Shown in pieces: positions 49,152 through 61,900 of a stretch of DNA of 64,000 bases. The notes under the pieces were generated by a model that saw only the letters and a program-made list of their open reading frames with translations, had not been told where the DNA came from and searched no databases. Positions within the stretch are counted from its first letter, which is position 1. The number at the start of each line of letters is the position of its first letter. Origin of the DNA: Vanessa cardui (lineage: Eukaryota; Arthropoda; Insecta; Lepidoptera; Nymphalidae); the NCBI RefSeq assembly GCF_905220365.1, contig NC_061127.1:3286001-3350000 (forward strand). Reading direction: 5' to 3'. A program made the translations under genes and the position numbers.

Positions 49152-52100
49152 ATGATCTTAATCATATGGACGGTCGTGCTGATAGCGGTACTTACACTGT
49201 TTCTCCGTCAGAAGTACTCGAAATTCAGTAACTATGGAATCAAGCATTTAAGCGTGGTCCCCTTTTTCGGCAATATGTTTAAAATATTTTTACTCAGGGA
49301 ACATTTCGTTGTAGAAATGGAAAGACTGTACAATAAATTTTCTAATGAAAGGTAATCACTAATTTATACTTGTTACCATTAAATCAGGAATATTTAATTC
49401 ATCAATCAATAAATCACTTATCCAGTGCTATAGGGTTGTCACAGTGCTGTTTTCTAAAACCGCTGTAAATAATATGTAGTAGACCTAATGATGACCTATT
49501 GATTTGAGAATTACCTGTCAAAGCGAATGCATGATTTGATCACATTTAAATAATGTACTTACAATATACAAGAATAAATATAGGATTTTTTAATGCGGGA
49601 TAAAGTAAAACATTTTTTTTGACAGATTTGTTGGACGGTATGAGTTTATCAAGCCTGTCGTTGTACTACAAGATCTTGAACTAATAAAAAGGGTCACTGT
49701 AAAAGATTTTGAATATTTCCTTGATCACCGAGGTTTCACTGATGGCCCGGTTGAACCGCTGTTTGCTAGAAATCTGTTCTCGTTAAAAGGTACGCACATT
49801 TCAGCTACATGTAAGTAATATCTCGAAATTTATGGAAATAATCTATACCAACGCCAGCAACTCATAATTTTTGCAAGCAACACCTTTTTTTAAGTAAAAT
49901 TTTACTTATGAAATGATTCATTATCTTCGTATTACATTCGAAACAAATAAATATACACATCCAAGATCACTTATGTATCGTAACGAATAGACCTAATAAT
50001 TTGGAAAATAATTTATTACAGGACAGGAATGGAAAGACATGCGTTCAACTCTAAGTCCTGCATTCACCAGTTCCAAAATAAAACTAATGATACCGTTCAT
50101 GGAAGAAGTGGGAGAGCAAATGATACGAGCGATTAAGAAAAAACTTGAGGAGTCAGAAAGTACGTTGATTTTATTAAAAACATTCGAAGTATTTCTAATC
50201 TTATAATCTCCATATAGATGGAAGTAATATCGTCAATTTATTGTCTAGCTCATATTTAATAGTAGATCTTAAAGCCTCGAGTTCATATCTCGGGTCGGAA
50301 TATTAAAACTGAGTTTTTTCTGTTAAGAATTTTTCGCAATGTCTAAGATAGAACAACACTTCAATGCCTCGGCAAGCAAATAACTTCGTTGATCTCACGA
50401 CTGAACTCTTTCCGGTCAAGGCAGATTAGAGTGAAAGAAACTCTTTTTGTTGAAAATTGTGCAATATAATTCTTTCTTCGTAGTTGATGAGTCTCTATTA
50501 AAAAAGGACATCATGGATCAAAATATCAAAATATACTTTATTTAAGTAGGCTTTTGCAAGCACTTTTGAATTGTCATTTAACAACTATAAGAGGAGCTAA
50601 CCGATTCAGAAAATAAATTCTATCGAGATGAACCGACAATGAAGTCAGTAGTTACTCTTCATGTTACTAGATTAACAATTGATAAATTTATTATTTTTAG
50701 GTGGTTCCATGGATATAGATGTCAAAGACCTTACATCGCGTTTTACAAACGATGTAATCGCTTCCTGCGCCTTTGGTCTGAAAGTTAATTCCCACGCTGA
50801 TGAAAATAATCAATTTTATGAAATGGGAAAGACAGCTTCTACGTTTAAAGTTCGACAAATGTTGTTCTTTATTGTTATGTCAATATTTCCGATTTTTGCA
50901 AGTGTAAGCCTTTAATTTAGTTTATAAATTATAAAATTATTCGTCTATGTAAAGTTCGTTACTGATATAAGTGCCTTCTATTCCAGATATTAAATTTGAA
51001 ATTATTCTCGAATGAAACTAAAAACTTCTTTGAAAACCTAGTAATGGGCACAATGAAAGACAGGGAGCATCGCAGCATTGTCAGACCTGACATGATTCAT
51101 CTACTCATGGAGGCAAAAAAAGGTCAAGAAACAAATCTTTGGAGAATAATTAAAAAAAAATGCTAAGACGACGTTCATTTGAATTTAGAAGATTTTAAAT
51201 TAACATGGTTATTTTTATTATTAAAGTTATTAATTTCGGGATATTTACCACGAATGTTGACATCCGTAGACAATGTCGAAATATCAAGCTCCACCGAACA
51301 AAAATAAAAACATGGTAAACATCTCTAAATTAATAACTTTAATAATTTAGAACAAGTTGTTCAACCCTTCTTTATCCTCGTTATTATCTAATTTATATAT
51401 TTTTTGTATCTTTACTATATCAAACAGGTCGGCTAACCCACGATGAAAGCAACGGTATTAACAAAGAGCAAGATACTGGCTTTGCTACTGTAGAAGAATC
51501 GTCTGTTGGCAAGAAAACCATCAACAGAGGTATGCTAGGTTTTCTTTTTTGAAAATACCTTGTATGAGAGAATATTTTCATCAAGAAACTATTGTGGATT
51601 GTATCAATTTTGATTTCTTTTAATTTTCCAGTATGGTCTGACACCGATCTCATCGCTCAGGCTGTGTTATTTTTCGTTGCTGGATTTGAAACCGTATCAA
51701 TAGCGATGTCATTTACTCTGCACGAGCTGGCAATTAATCCTGAAGTCCAAGATCGCCTGGTAAAAGAAATCAAGGAGTATGATGCCAAAAATGGCGGAAA
51801 ACTAAACTTCAGTTCCATCCAGAACATGACATACTTAGATATGGTAACGTCTGGTAAGTAACGATTCAATTTTTTATTTTCGAAGAAAAATTTACGTCAG
51901 AAGCCATTTGACAAAATCTTAAAATATTTTTTATTGAATAATTCTGTTTATAATATGGAATTTAAAATACCTATGTATTTTTGGTTTTTGCAGAATCACT
52001 TAGATTATGGCCTCCAATGTTAGCTCTGGATCGAGTTTGTGTTAAGGATTATAATATGGGAAAACCTAATCCTTCGGCAATTAAGGATTACATTGTAAGT

Positions 52101-53433
52101 AATATACAACTCTAGTAGTTGCCTGCGGCTTCGCTCGTGTTTTAGAGTGATATTTGTCACATATCTGGCAAAAAAGTAGTCTTTGTTTTTTTATCGTATA
52201 GGTTGGCGGACGAGCATATGGGCCACCTGATGGTAAATGGCCACCATCACCCTTAAACAATGACGCTGTAAGAAATATTAACTATTCTTTACATCGTCAA
52301 TGTGCCACCAACCTTGGGAGCTAAGATGTTATGTCCCTTGTGCTTGTAGTTACACTGGCTCACTCACCCTTCAAACCGGAACACAACAATACTGAGTACT
52401 GTTATTTGGCGGAACAATAACTGATGAGTGGGTGGTACCTACCCAGACGGGCTTAACACAAAGCCCTACTACCAAGTAGATGTTTTATTCACACTAATTT
52501 TCATCAAATTCGGTTCAGCGGTTTGCTCGTGAAAGAACGATAGACTAGATATCTTACCAAATATTTTATATTCCGCAACAGAGCAACTTCTTCTTAATTT
52601 AAAAAAATGTCTGCAGCATTATATTGATTGCATATTTTGATGACAGATGCGTAAAGGAGAAATACTTACAATACCAGTTTGGAATATCCACCGTGATCCA
52701 AAATTATTTCCGAACCCACACAAGTTTGATCCTGAACGATTTTCCGAAGACAACAAGCACAATATTAATCCCATGACATACTTGCCCTTCGGTATTGGTC
52801 CACGAAATTGTATAGGTAAGTTATTGCCTACATATTTTTTTTGACAAGATTATTATTTACAGATACTTTGATATAATGTAAAGCTGATCTACGAAATAAT
52901 TTAAGGTCAAACTCTTTTTTCAAGGAATTAGTATTTATTGGGATAATGTAATAATTATCAAACTTTTACAAATATGTTTATTAAAAAAATATTATCCTAC
53001 AAAAAAGGTGGAGTTCAAAAGATAAAATCATTATTTTTATTTAGAGAGATGTTGTCAATTTATTTGATGAGTAATGAGTTAATTTATTTGATCTATTGAA
53101 ATTGAGTAACTGCTGAGTTTCTAATTAAAGAAATATTGTTCCTTCAAATTAATCAATATATTCCTTCAATTTTAAATTATTTCAATATTTTTACGAAAAA
53201 TTTTATAGTATTATACAACGTTTACAATCAAGATAACGAACTAATGATATTAATCTTTTCTTCTAGGTTCAAGATTTGCTCTATGCGAGCTAAAGGTATT
53301 GCTATACCTAATTCTGCTACATAATGAAGTTTCAATATCAGAAAAAACTCGTCTTCCTGTGAGACTGGCACCCGAATCTATAAGTCCTAAAATTGATGGC
53401 GGTCATTGGTTAAAATTTAAGGCCCGTGATTAA
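49152..53433 (+). CDS. CYP9A: Cytochrome P450, CYP9A-type (gene B, second of the trio)
   Basis: Paralogue of gene A, same strand. Exons: 49152-49351, 49626-49789, 50022-50159, 50701-50903, 50987-51122, 51428-51529, 51632-51853, 51994-52094, 52647-52815, 53267-53433. They give 533 codons plus stop with the same phases as gene A. Membrane anchor at residues 1-20; WKDMR in exon 3; I helix reads AGFETVS from 331, so the acidic residue is Glu334 where A and C have Asp, which the family consensus allows. ESLR 389-392; PERF in exon 9; [10 protein letters not shown] with haem Cys477. The segment after ExxR is [10 protein letters not shown], unlike A and C, and lies in substrate-recognition site 5. 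Intron 8 is enlarged by nested repeats and intron 3 by a retroposon tail; neither touches a splice site. A candidate 5' non-coding exon ends at 48680. Intact and probably functional. Confidence 0.95.
50516..50660 (-). mobile_element. L1t retroposon tail in gene B intron 3, reverse
   Basis: Reverse complement of the 2631 copy: ATACTTTATTTAAGTAGGC to AGTAGTTACTCTT. Ends 40 nt before exon 4. Confidence 0.6.
51229..51320 (-). repeat. Family P fragment in gene B intron 5, reverse
   Basis: ACAATGTCGAAATATCAAGC and AAAATAAAAACATGG are complementary to the 24258 copy. Confidence 0.45.
52112..52545 (-). mobile_element. Family H2 repeat in gene B intron 8, split by another repeat
   Basis: CTAG at 52112-52115 starts only 17 nt after the exon 8 donor. 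H2 sequence runs to about 52190, is interrupted by a family R3 repeat to about 52482, and resumes with TTTTCATCAAATTCGGTTCA to about 52545. Confidence 0.65.
52191..52482 (+). repeat. Interspersed repeat family R3, copy in gene B intron 8
   Basis: Runs from GGTTGGCGGACGAGCATATG to AAAGCCCTACTACCAAGTA. Recurs at 9832, 22906, 34804 (reverse), 62788 and 63901. No coding capacity; class not determined. Confidence 0.7.
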
Positions 53434-53586
53434 GTGTCATTTTTATTTATATATCAACATCGTCAACCTCAGTACGCGTTCCTCTACTGCTGGAAATATG
53501 TAGCTCATTGATCATTGAGTCTTATCTACGGATTTTATTGTCCAACTACAGCTAATAAGTAAATGTATTTAATACTGTACTTATAA

Positions 53587-53592
53587 AATAAA
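53587..53592 (+). terminator. Poly(A) signal of gene B
   Basis: AATAAA about 155 nt after the gene B stop codon, in an A/T-rich tail. Confidence 0.6.
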
Positions 53593-54776
53593 ATTTATTT
53601 AAACTTTAAACATTTTTAATTTGATTTTCAACTGTTATTTATACAAGTCTTGACATTATTGTTGTTCACATAATTATCTTAATTCCTAAAATGCCGAGTA
53701 CTCATAAATAATCCTTAATCTATTACGATTGTTGAACTAAAGAGCTTTCTTTGAACGGGCTTATCTCAAGATCTATCAGTCCAATTTGTAATAGTATAAT
53801 TGCGTTAGGTATCTTTCATTTATTTAGGGTTTGACGCGGCATTTTGATGACATAATTATCGTACCGCCGAGGGTGAGTGAGTCAGTGTAACTACTCATTT
53901 CCTGAGGTAGCAGCAATATAACTGTCTACCTATGGTCTATGCGCGGCCGCCTACTATTACGTAAAAAAATGGCGATCACAGTAGACACCTAGAATTATTC
54001 TATAGGAATCACTAACAATGTATGTCAGTTTGCCTTTATTTCAGAGAATATTACCATTTATGGTATTTAATCTCTTAACATTTCAGCTATATCTTGCCAG
54101 TGAAGATAATTAACTTGATGTCACTAACCTAATTGAAAGGGAGGCAAGCAATCAATATCAAAGGCTGCTATCATTGTCCTTACGCTGGGATAGGCTGTGA
54201 CTTGGTAACAATAACATCTCTACGATACTATATTATATTTACAGTATATAAATTTAAGATTTCGTATAGTATATACGGACTGCAGCATCATCAACTACTA
54301 TTGAACTGTAATTTGTAGTATATTGTTATGTTACAATGATGGAGCTGGTGACGCGCCGTCGTATATGACCATGTATACAGACAGATCACAGTTGAAATTA
54401 CACTTCACGCGAAATTGCTAGCGATGAAACAACTGTGAATGGTTTATAATTGACAAAGTCAACTTTTTCGAGCTACGCTTACAAGCTATCAACAATTAAC
54501 TCAGATATGCAATGTTTTAAATCTTCTGCATAAGACTTAAGAACTCATATTAGTATTATCATGGGACCATGGATTAGCTCAAGTACGCTTAGCTTTATGT
54601 CAAATATAGATGTTATCAAATCATCTGCGAGGTGAATTTCTACTTTCTCCTTAACGAAATCATACTATTAATCACAACATAATATAGTTATCTAAATGAT
54701 TAAAATAATCGATAAATCTAAAATATTTTTTATCAACGAATAATCAGATCAACAAAATGTAAGATTACGTCAGTTG
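53593..54776. other. Intergenic span between genes B and C
   Basis: Short; a weak reversed R3 fragment near 53860-53930, otherwise nothing. Confidence 0.55.
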
Positions 54777-54890
54777 TATAAAACGACTCAGTGAATTGGC
54801 ACGTGCATGGTGTTTTGTTTATATTTCGTTTAACATTGATAAACAAACAGTTCTATAAATATTTCAAAGTGCGAGTATTCGTAGTTCAAT
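54777..54890 (+). promoter_or_regulatory. Candidate promoter and 5' non-coding exon of gene C
   Basis: TATAAAA at 54777-54783, GCACGTGCA at 54799-54807, and a consensus donor GTAAGT starting at 54891 right after CGTAGTTCAAT. Splicing to the AG at 55916 would remove a 1026-bp 5' UTR intron and place the ATG directly at the exon junction, the same design as gene B. A second TATAAAT near 54853 is an alternative. Confidence 0.5.
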
Positions 54891-55021
54891 GTAAGTATAA
54901 CAGAATTTATTCAATGTCTAGTATTTTGTTCGTGACTAAGATATGAAAAGATATGTAAATTTGTTATGATTATTTCCCTTATTTAACTACGTAATATGTT
55001 TATATCGTTTGATTATATTAA

Positions 55022-55146
55022 ACTCGCGTTTTTGGGTGTTGATTGTCATGTGTTAGGCAAAAAAGTAGCCTATGTCCTTACTCGTAGTTAAAGTTTGCTT
55101 CATACCAAATTTCATCAAATTCAGTTCAGAGGTTTGGTCGTAGTAA
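55022..55146 (-). mobile_element. Partial family H2 repeat in the 5' UTR intron of gene C
   Basis: Carries GTGTTAGGCAAAAAAGTAGC and ATTTCATCAAATTCAGTTCA blocks; both ends are eroded. Confidence 0.5.
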
Positions 55147-55916
55147 TTAAAGGTCAGTATTGATTCTTTTATTTTTTCTATGCAAAATAGAAAGCAAAAA
55201 ATAGCGTCCCCAATCTGACAATCAAGATTTTTATCTTGATTATACAGCTGACAAGTCGAGCCGGTCTTTAATTATATAATTAGTTCAATGTCGCGACTTT
55301 GCTTACTAAAAGTAAAATTAAGCAAAATGTACCGTAAAGAAATCTTCAAAGACTAAACGGAACTGTTATTATCTTTATTGGGAATCGATATTTAATTAAA
55401 TTAAGGTGTAGTCAATTTAAATGATGCATTGATGCATGATTATCTTTTTGTCAGTATAAGTGCATTAGCCACGATTATGTTGAATCACTTGTGGTGAATA
55501 GAATGATAGTAAATAATAAAGCGGATTCATTTGTTACTCAATATAACCATAGTTTTATATAAACATGATTTTAATTGCTAGAACTTCATAATAAAATGCT
55601 AACGCAAACTAAAGGTCTTATAAGTTCAACACGAAAGAAGTCAATATCAACTAATTTTGTTGTTAATTGTTTGTTTTTGAACTACATTTTAGGTACATAG
55701 ATATTTAATTTTATAACTCCAATTAAAAACCCTAAAAAGTGTTAGTTTACTACGCTTGATCTTATTTGATCATTTACAATAATGTAAATATTATATAGAA
55801 GTGGCAAAAAATATAGTATACGTAATTCGAGATATTAGACAAGCAAGGTGTCCATGAAAGCAGAAAAATACGAACTAAAACTATTGACTTCTATAATACT
55901 ATTTTCTGATATTCAG

Positions 55917-58900
55917 ATGATTTTACTAATATGGAGTATCGCGCTGATCGCAATGCTGGCTCTGTATCTCAATCAGATATACTCCAGGTTCAGTAGTTAT
56001 GGAGTCAAGCATTTCACGGTGGTTCCATTATTAGGAAACATGTTAAATCTGGCTCTTCGGAAGACATTTTTCGCTGAAGAAATGGATCGACTGTATAAAC
56101 TCTATCCAAAAGAAAGGTACTGATATATTTTTTTAAATTTTTTCTAAAGTAAATGTAACTTGAATACGAAAACAATGTAATAGTGATTAAGCTGATAGCT
56201 TATTTGTCTGATTTTTAATTATCCATTTTGAGGTTTTTACTGTCCTAAATCTTGCAAATGTATTTATTCCATATTTTTAAATCTGAGCTGTTTTGGTCCA
56301 GTGGTTAGAACGCGTGCATCTTAACTGATGATTGCGGGTTCAAACCCAGGCAACACCACTATATATATGTATATGTGCTTAATTTGTGTTTTAAATTCAT
56401 CTCGTGCTCGGCGGTGAAGGAAAACATCGTAAGGAAACCTGCATGTGTCTAATTTCATCGAAATTCTGCCACATGTGCATTCCACCAACCCGCATTGGAA
56501 CAGCGTGGTGGAATATGTTCCAAATCCTCTCTGAAGAGGAGGCCTTATCTCAGCAGTGGGAAATTAACAGGCTGTTACTTTACTTTACTTTTTTTTTATC
56601 AAAATTAAAAATAATCTGTCAATATCACAATGCATCTTTATACTCTCTTAAGAAAAAGTATCAGTCAGTAAAAGTCCATTGGGCTTCTCCAGTGCAAGTT
56701 GTGCTGCATGCGCAAGACATTCGCTTTTTTCCTAATAGACTTAAAACTGATTTAAGGTTTGTTGGGAGATATGAGTTTACAAGACCCGTTTTAGTTCTAC
56801 AAGATCTTGAATTAATTAAAACCATCACCGTAAAAGATTTCGAATATTTCACCGATCACCGACAATTTATCGACGAGGAAGTCGAACCACTATTCGGCAG
56901 AAATTTATTCTCGATACGAGGTAATTTTAAACATAATAATTAACTAATACAATCCATCCATCATCCAATAATAATATTTGTAAAATGTTTTCAGGTGAAG
57001 AATGGAAAGACATGCGTTCAACTTTAAGTCCAGCGTTCACAAGCTCTAAAATAAAATTAATGGTACCTTTCATGGAGGAAGTGGGCAAGCAAATGATTCA
57101 AGCATTGAAGAAGCAAATTCAAGAGTCTGATTGTAAGTTACAAACAAAACAAAAGCAGTTGAACATATAAACCAAGGAAAACAAAATAATCATCTTATCC
57201 AACTATTTGATCAGTCAATATTTGATTTGATAATATACAATCAAACAGAAAATAGTAACGTATACAGGTGATTTTAATAGCGGGAGAAGTAACCAACAAT
57301 ATTATATAAACACACAAATTTGACCTTGAATTTATATGATATAAAATTTATTTCTTTTATCGTTTATGTATATAGAACTTTTTTTACATATTGTTACGGT
57401 TTAAATATCTTATATGAATACTTAATGCTCTCAATTCTATAACACTCTTTAATGTTTTACGGCTAAGTCTCATTTGAAATATATGTTTGTTATCAAATTA
57501 TTCTTTTGAACGAGGTTTTGATACAGTATCACTCAAGTCATTACAATTTAGATGTTCTTAAATTTGTAATACTTCGCGAACTTCGGGTCATGGAGGAAAA
57601 TCCAGTGGTTTGTTTTCGAGTTTAATAGGTGAATATTGCGACGATGGATTTAATTTGTCAACAACGTAGAAGCCGGTGCTACATAAATTTCATTAAATTA
57701 AAGTGCTTTGAACAACGTTCGCGCGGTCCAATTGTATTAGTGTAGTGTTTTCGCATCATTATAGTAGAAATAAAGGCAATAAAAGTGTAATGAAACAGAC
57801 TATGAAAACTCGTGCAATCAACATTGGAGACGACCAACGAGTGACCTTAGACAACCTTCGACAAGTTCAACGTTGTCGAAAAGTCATCTACAATCTTGTT
57901 TAGACCGAAGTAAACATTGAATCTATTGGACTATATTATTTTAATCAACAACACAGCCTGTAAATTTCCCACTGCTGGGCTAAAGGCCTCTCCCTTTGAT
58001 GAGAAGGTTTGCAACATCTTCCACCACATTGTCCAATGCGGGTTGGTGGAATACACATGTGGCAGAATTTCTATGAAATTTGACACGCAGGCAGCCGAGA
58101 CCGATTTACACAATACACAAATTAAGCACATTCAGTAGTGCTTGCCTGGGTTTAACCCCGCAATCATCAGTTAAAGTACACTGGGCCATCTCGCCTCTTA
58201 TTTCAATCGACGAGTTTCAAAATTTTCAATTCTATATATTACTGATAAATTTTCTATTTTTAGTTTTGTTGAAAAAGAGTAACTACTAAGTTTCTTCTCG
58301 GTAGAATCTAATTTCCGAACCGGTGGTAGCTTCATTTAATTGTTAAATGACGATTCAAAAGTGCTTGTAAAAGCCCACTTGAATGAAGTTTATTTTGATT
58401 TTGATTTTTAGCCGGCAGTATCGAAGTAGATACCAGGGACTTGACATCGCGTTATGCGAACGATGTAATCGCTTCCTGTGCGTTTGGTCTAAAAGTCGAT
58501 TCACACACAGACAAAGAAAATCAGTTCTATATAATGGGAAAAGATATTGCATCGTTCACTTTGAAAAAGACTATGAGTTTATTTATCATTTCCATTTTTC
58601 CTAATCTTGCAAAGGTATGTTAATAGGTAATTAAAAATCAATCTTATTTATAATAGACATAAGAATTTTGATTAAAACGTATATTGCTCTTTGTAGAAAT
58701 TCAACTTGAAGTTGTTCAATAATGTTACGAAGAACTTCTTCATCGATTTGGTAACGAGGACGATGAAAGATAGAGAGAGCCGTAATATCATGAGACCAGA
58801 CATGATTCATCTGCTAATGGAAGCTAAGAAAGGTAAGCATTTAAAATATTAACACCCAACACAACTAAATTCTGCTTAGTGGCGCTTAGTTGGACCTTAA

Positions 58901-61900
58901 CTCCACTGTTTCTTTTCAAAACTGATTCCATATTTAAAAAAGAGACTGCATGGTTTAACTTATTGTGCCTCCCATCTCCCAACTATATTTATAAATATAG
59001 GTAAAGCTGTGTATAGAAATTGTGAGAAGTCATTAATTACACATATATTTATAAAACAATAATGATTAGTACTTTTAGTTGTGCTGAATCATCCTTATTT
59101 ACAATTTATTGTTTCATTGATTATTGTAAACATTATTTTCTCTAATCTAAATGTTATCTAGTATAAATACTTTATAATAAAATCTCATTAGTATATCGTA
59201 TATATTAATAGCATAAGCCGATTATGTCTCAGTGATTATAACATGATAGCTGCACATAAAAAATTCTGTTTTGGTCTCATTTTGACGAGCTGCAGCCGTA
59301 GGTATGCTGAAAAATAAAGAGGATTCTTAATTCCAATTTACTAAATTCTTACAATGTAACAAATAAATATAATAATAATATAACAAAGTTACTGGCTGCT
59401 TAGAGAGCGATGTTACAGCTGTACAAGAAAAAAAATGAAACGATAGTGAAAGCAAATTACCATGTCTATTATTTGATATTAAAAAAATCAATTGCTTGTA
59501 ACGTTTCATTGTTTTGGTGCAAAATGTAGATGAGTGACTTGTAGATTACAATCAAATTTAAACAAAACAAACCATGTAATACGTTTCAAAATTCCTAAAA
59601 AATGTGTTCAATTAAACACGAAGTATCGTGGGCAACCGACTAGGAGTAATAACTTTCGTTAATAACAAATTTACTTAATTTGAAGTCATATATTTTTAAA
59701 TTACTTAGGTTACGCCTGTATGTTTCAATGTTAATGTCACACTATTAAAAAAATAGCTTAAAATATATATAGTAAAATTCACGAATGGTATCCAGATCTT
59801 TATTGATCAACATGTGTACTAATACAATGAAAACTGATCTTATTATTTGGATTATTTTTTAGGTCAACTTACCCACGATGATAAAAATAAAAATGATAAT
59901 CAAGATACCGGCTTCTCTACCGTCGAAGAATCATCAGTGGGCATGAAAAAGGTCGACAGAAGTGTGTATATTATTAATTATTTACCAACACTAACTGTGA
60001 TTATGTCATGTCATAGACAAGCTTTATTACATTATATTTACTTGGTGATAGACTATTCTATATTTATTATTCTAGACATTCTACCGCCAAACAGCTACAT
60101 TCCAGTATTTATGTGTTCCGGTTTGAAGGATAAATGAGCCAGTGTTAATGTCGATTAATTCATTATAGAAGTGTCGTCACCACAAAAATCAAAATCTAAA
60201 TCTAGAAATTACCATTTTATATAACATAGATTCTAAAGGTATTTTGAGTATACATCTAGCTAGTGAAACTCAAAAATCAGCCAGAATTATAACTCTTCGA
60301 TCTTTGTCTATGTCTATGTCTTGTAAGAGGCGACTTCCACAAAAGATTAGCTGCATGTTTTAAGAATAATAATATATTTAATATATTGCAATTAAGTTAA
60401 TGAAATTACATAATGAAATGAATGATTAATAAAATGGAAATAATATATAATGTAATATAATTGGAATATTGTGAGCATGTTTTGTGGTAGAATAAAGGCT
60501 ATTTTATTTTATTATGTTATATCTCAGATTTTTTAATGGTTCGTTTTAGTAATTTTGAAAGTAAGACTTGATTAATTATCAAAAAAAAAAAGAAATAACA
60601 CGAAATGTAAAACGTAGAAAAACCTTCTTATAATAAAATTATTGTTGCTTTCCAGTATGGTCTGACACCGATCTTATTGCCCAGGCAATATTATTCTTCA
60701 TTGCTGGTTTTGATACAATATCAACGGCTATGACATTCGCACTGTACGAGCTGGCTCTTCATCCGGACATCCAGGAACGCCTCGTAAAGGAGATCAAGGA
60801 GCATTACGAAAAAAATAACGGCACGCTGAACATAAATTCCATTCAGAATATGACGTATATGGACATGGTGACGTCAGGTAAAAATTATGATTACATCAAA
60901 GTTGTTGTAAGCTACATCAATTAAACCATTCGATTTTGATTGATTTCATGTGAATCCTAATTGTGACAAATTTTAGGCTGGATATTTTTTCACGTTATAC
61001 TAACTAGTTTGTTTTTTAGAACAGTAGGCAAACTGCTGGAGTAATATTTTCCTAAATTCTATGTTTTAATATAAACACTAATATTTACACGAAACTGAGT
61101 TACATACATGAATGAGGTGCTTCAGAGAATTGCAAATTTATTCATTTCAAAATTTAAAAAATATCTTTAGAACGAAACAAATAGGAACCTGATTTTACCT
61201 TAACGGACTCACGTGAACGATCGACTGGAATTATTGCTTCGGAATTCCTCAAATGAGGATGCAAAATTTTCACAAGTAATTCAGGTCAGGTCAGGTAAGG
61301 TAAAGTTACAAAAATACATTTTGGTGAGCTTACTTTACCTAACGTCGTTAATTAAACAGCATGAGATTCACTTAAATATATCTATTAGATTTACTATCTG
61401 TATCTATTGTGTTAACGTTAATGAAGTTATATTTTAATTTTTACAGAAGCACTAAGATTGTGGCCACCAGTAGCAGGTTTAGATAGATCTTGTGTCAAAG
61501 ACTATAACATGGGAAAACCTAACAGCGAAGCAGTTAAGGATTACATTGTAAGTATGACATGACATTCCTTATAAATTAACAGTGGAATGGAACAGTTGCA
61601 CTTAAATGGTCACCACCGATTTACTATTGTATCTTCAAACAGTACTATTCTCCAGTTTGAATAGTAATTAAGTCAGTTTCTTACGACAAAAGACATATCA
61701 TCCTCTATTTCATGATTATCGGAGTTAAGAAATGAGCGGAGAAATTTCTATATAGATTATGTATTGTTTGTATTTCCAGACATATTCGTGGCCATTTTTA
61801 TCAGCCTTTTCCATTTTATTAGCTGTTTATATTATATATATACCTAATATTCTTTACAGGTACGTAAAGGAGAACTCGTTTCAATACCAGTATGGTCGTT

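Noticed and set aside
55848..55916. N-terminal extension of gene C
   Set aside because: Same reason: ATTCAG acceptor directly before the conserved MILLIW start.
56404..56756. Coding sequence continuous with gene C exon 2
   Set aside because: It is SINE sequence reading by chance into exon 2; the exon begins at 56757 in phase with exon 1.
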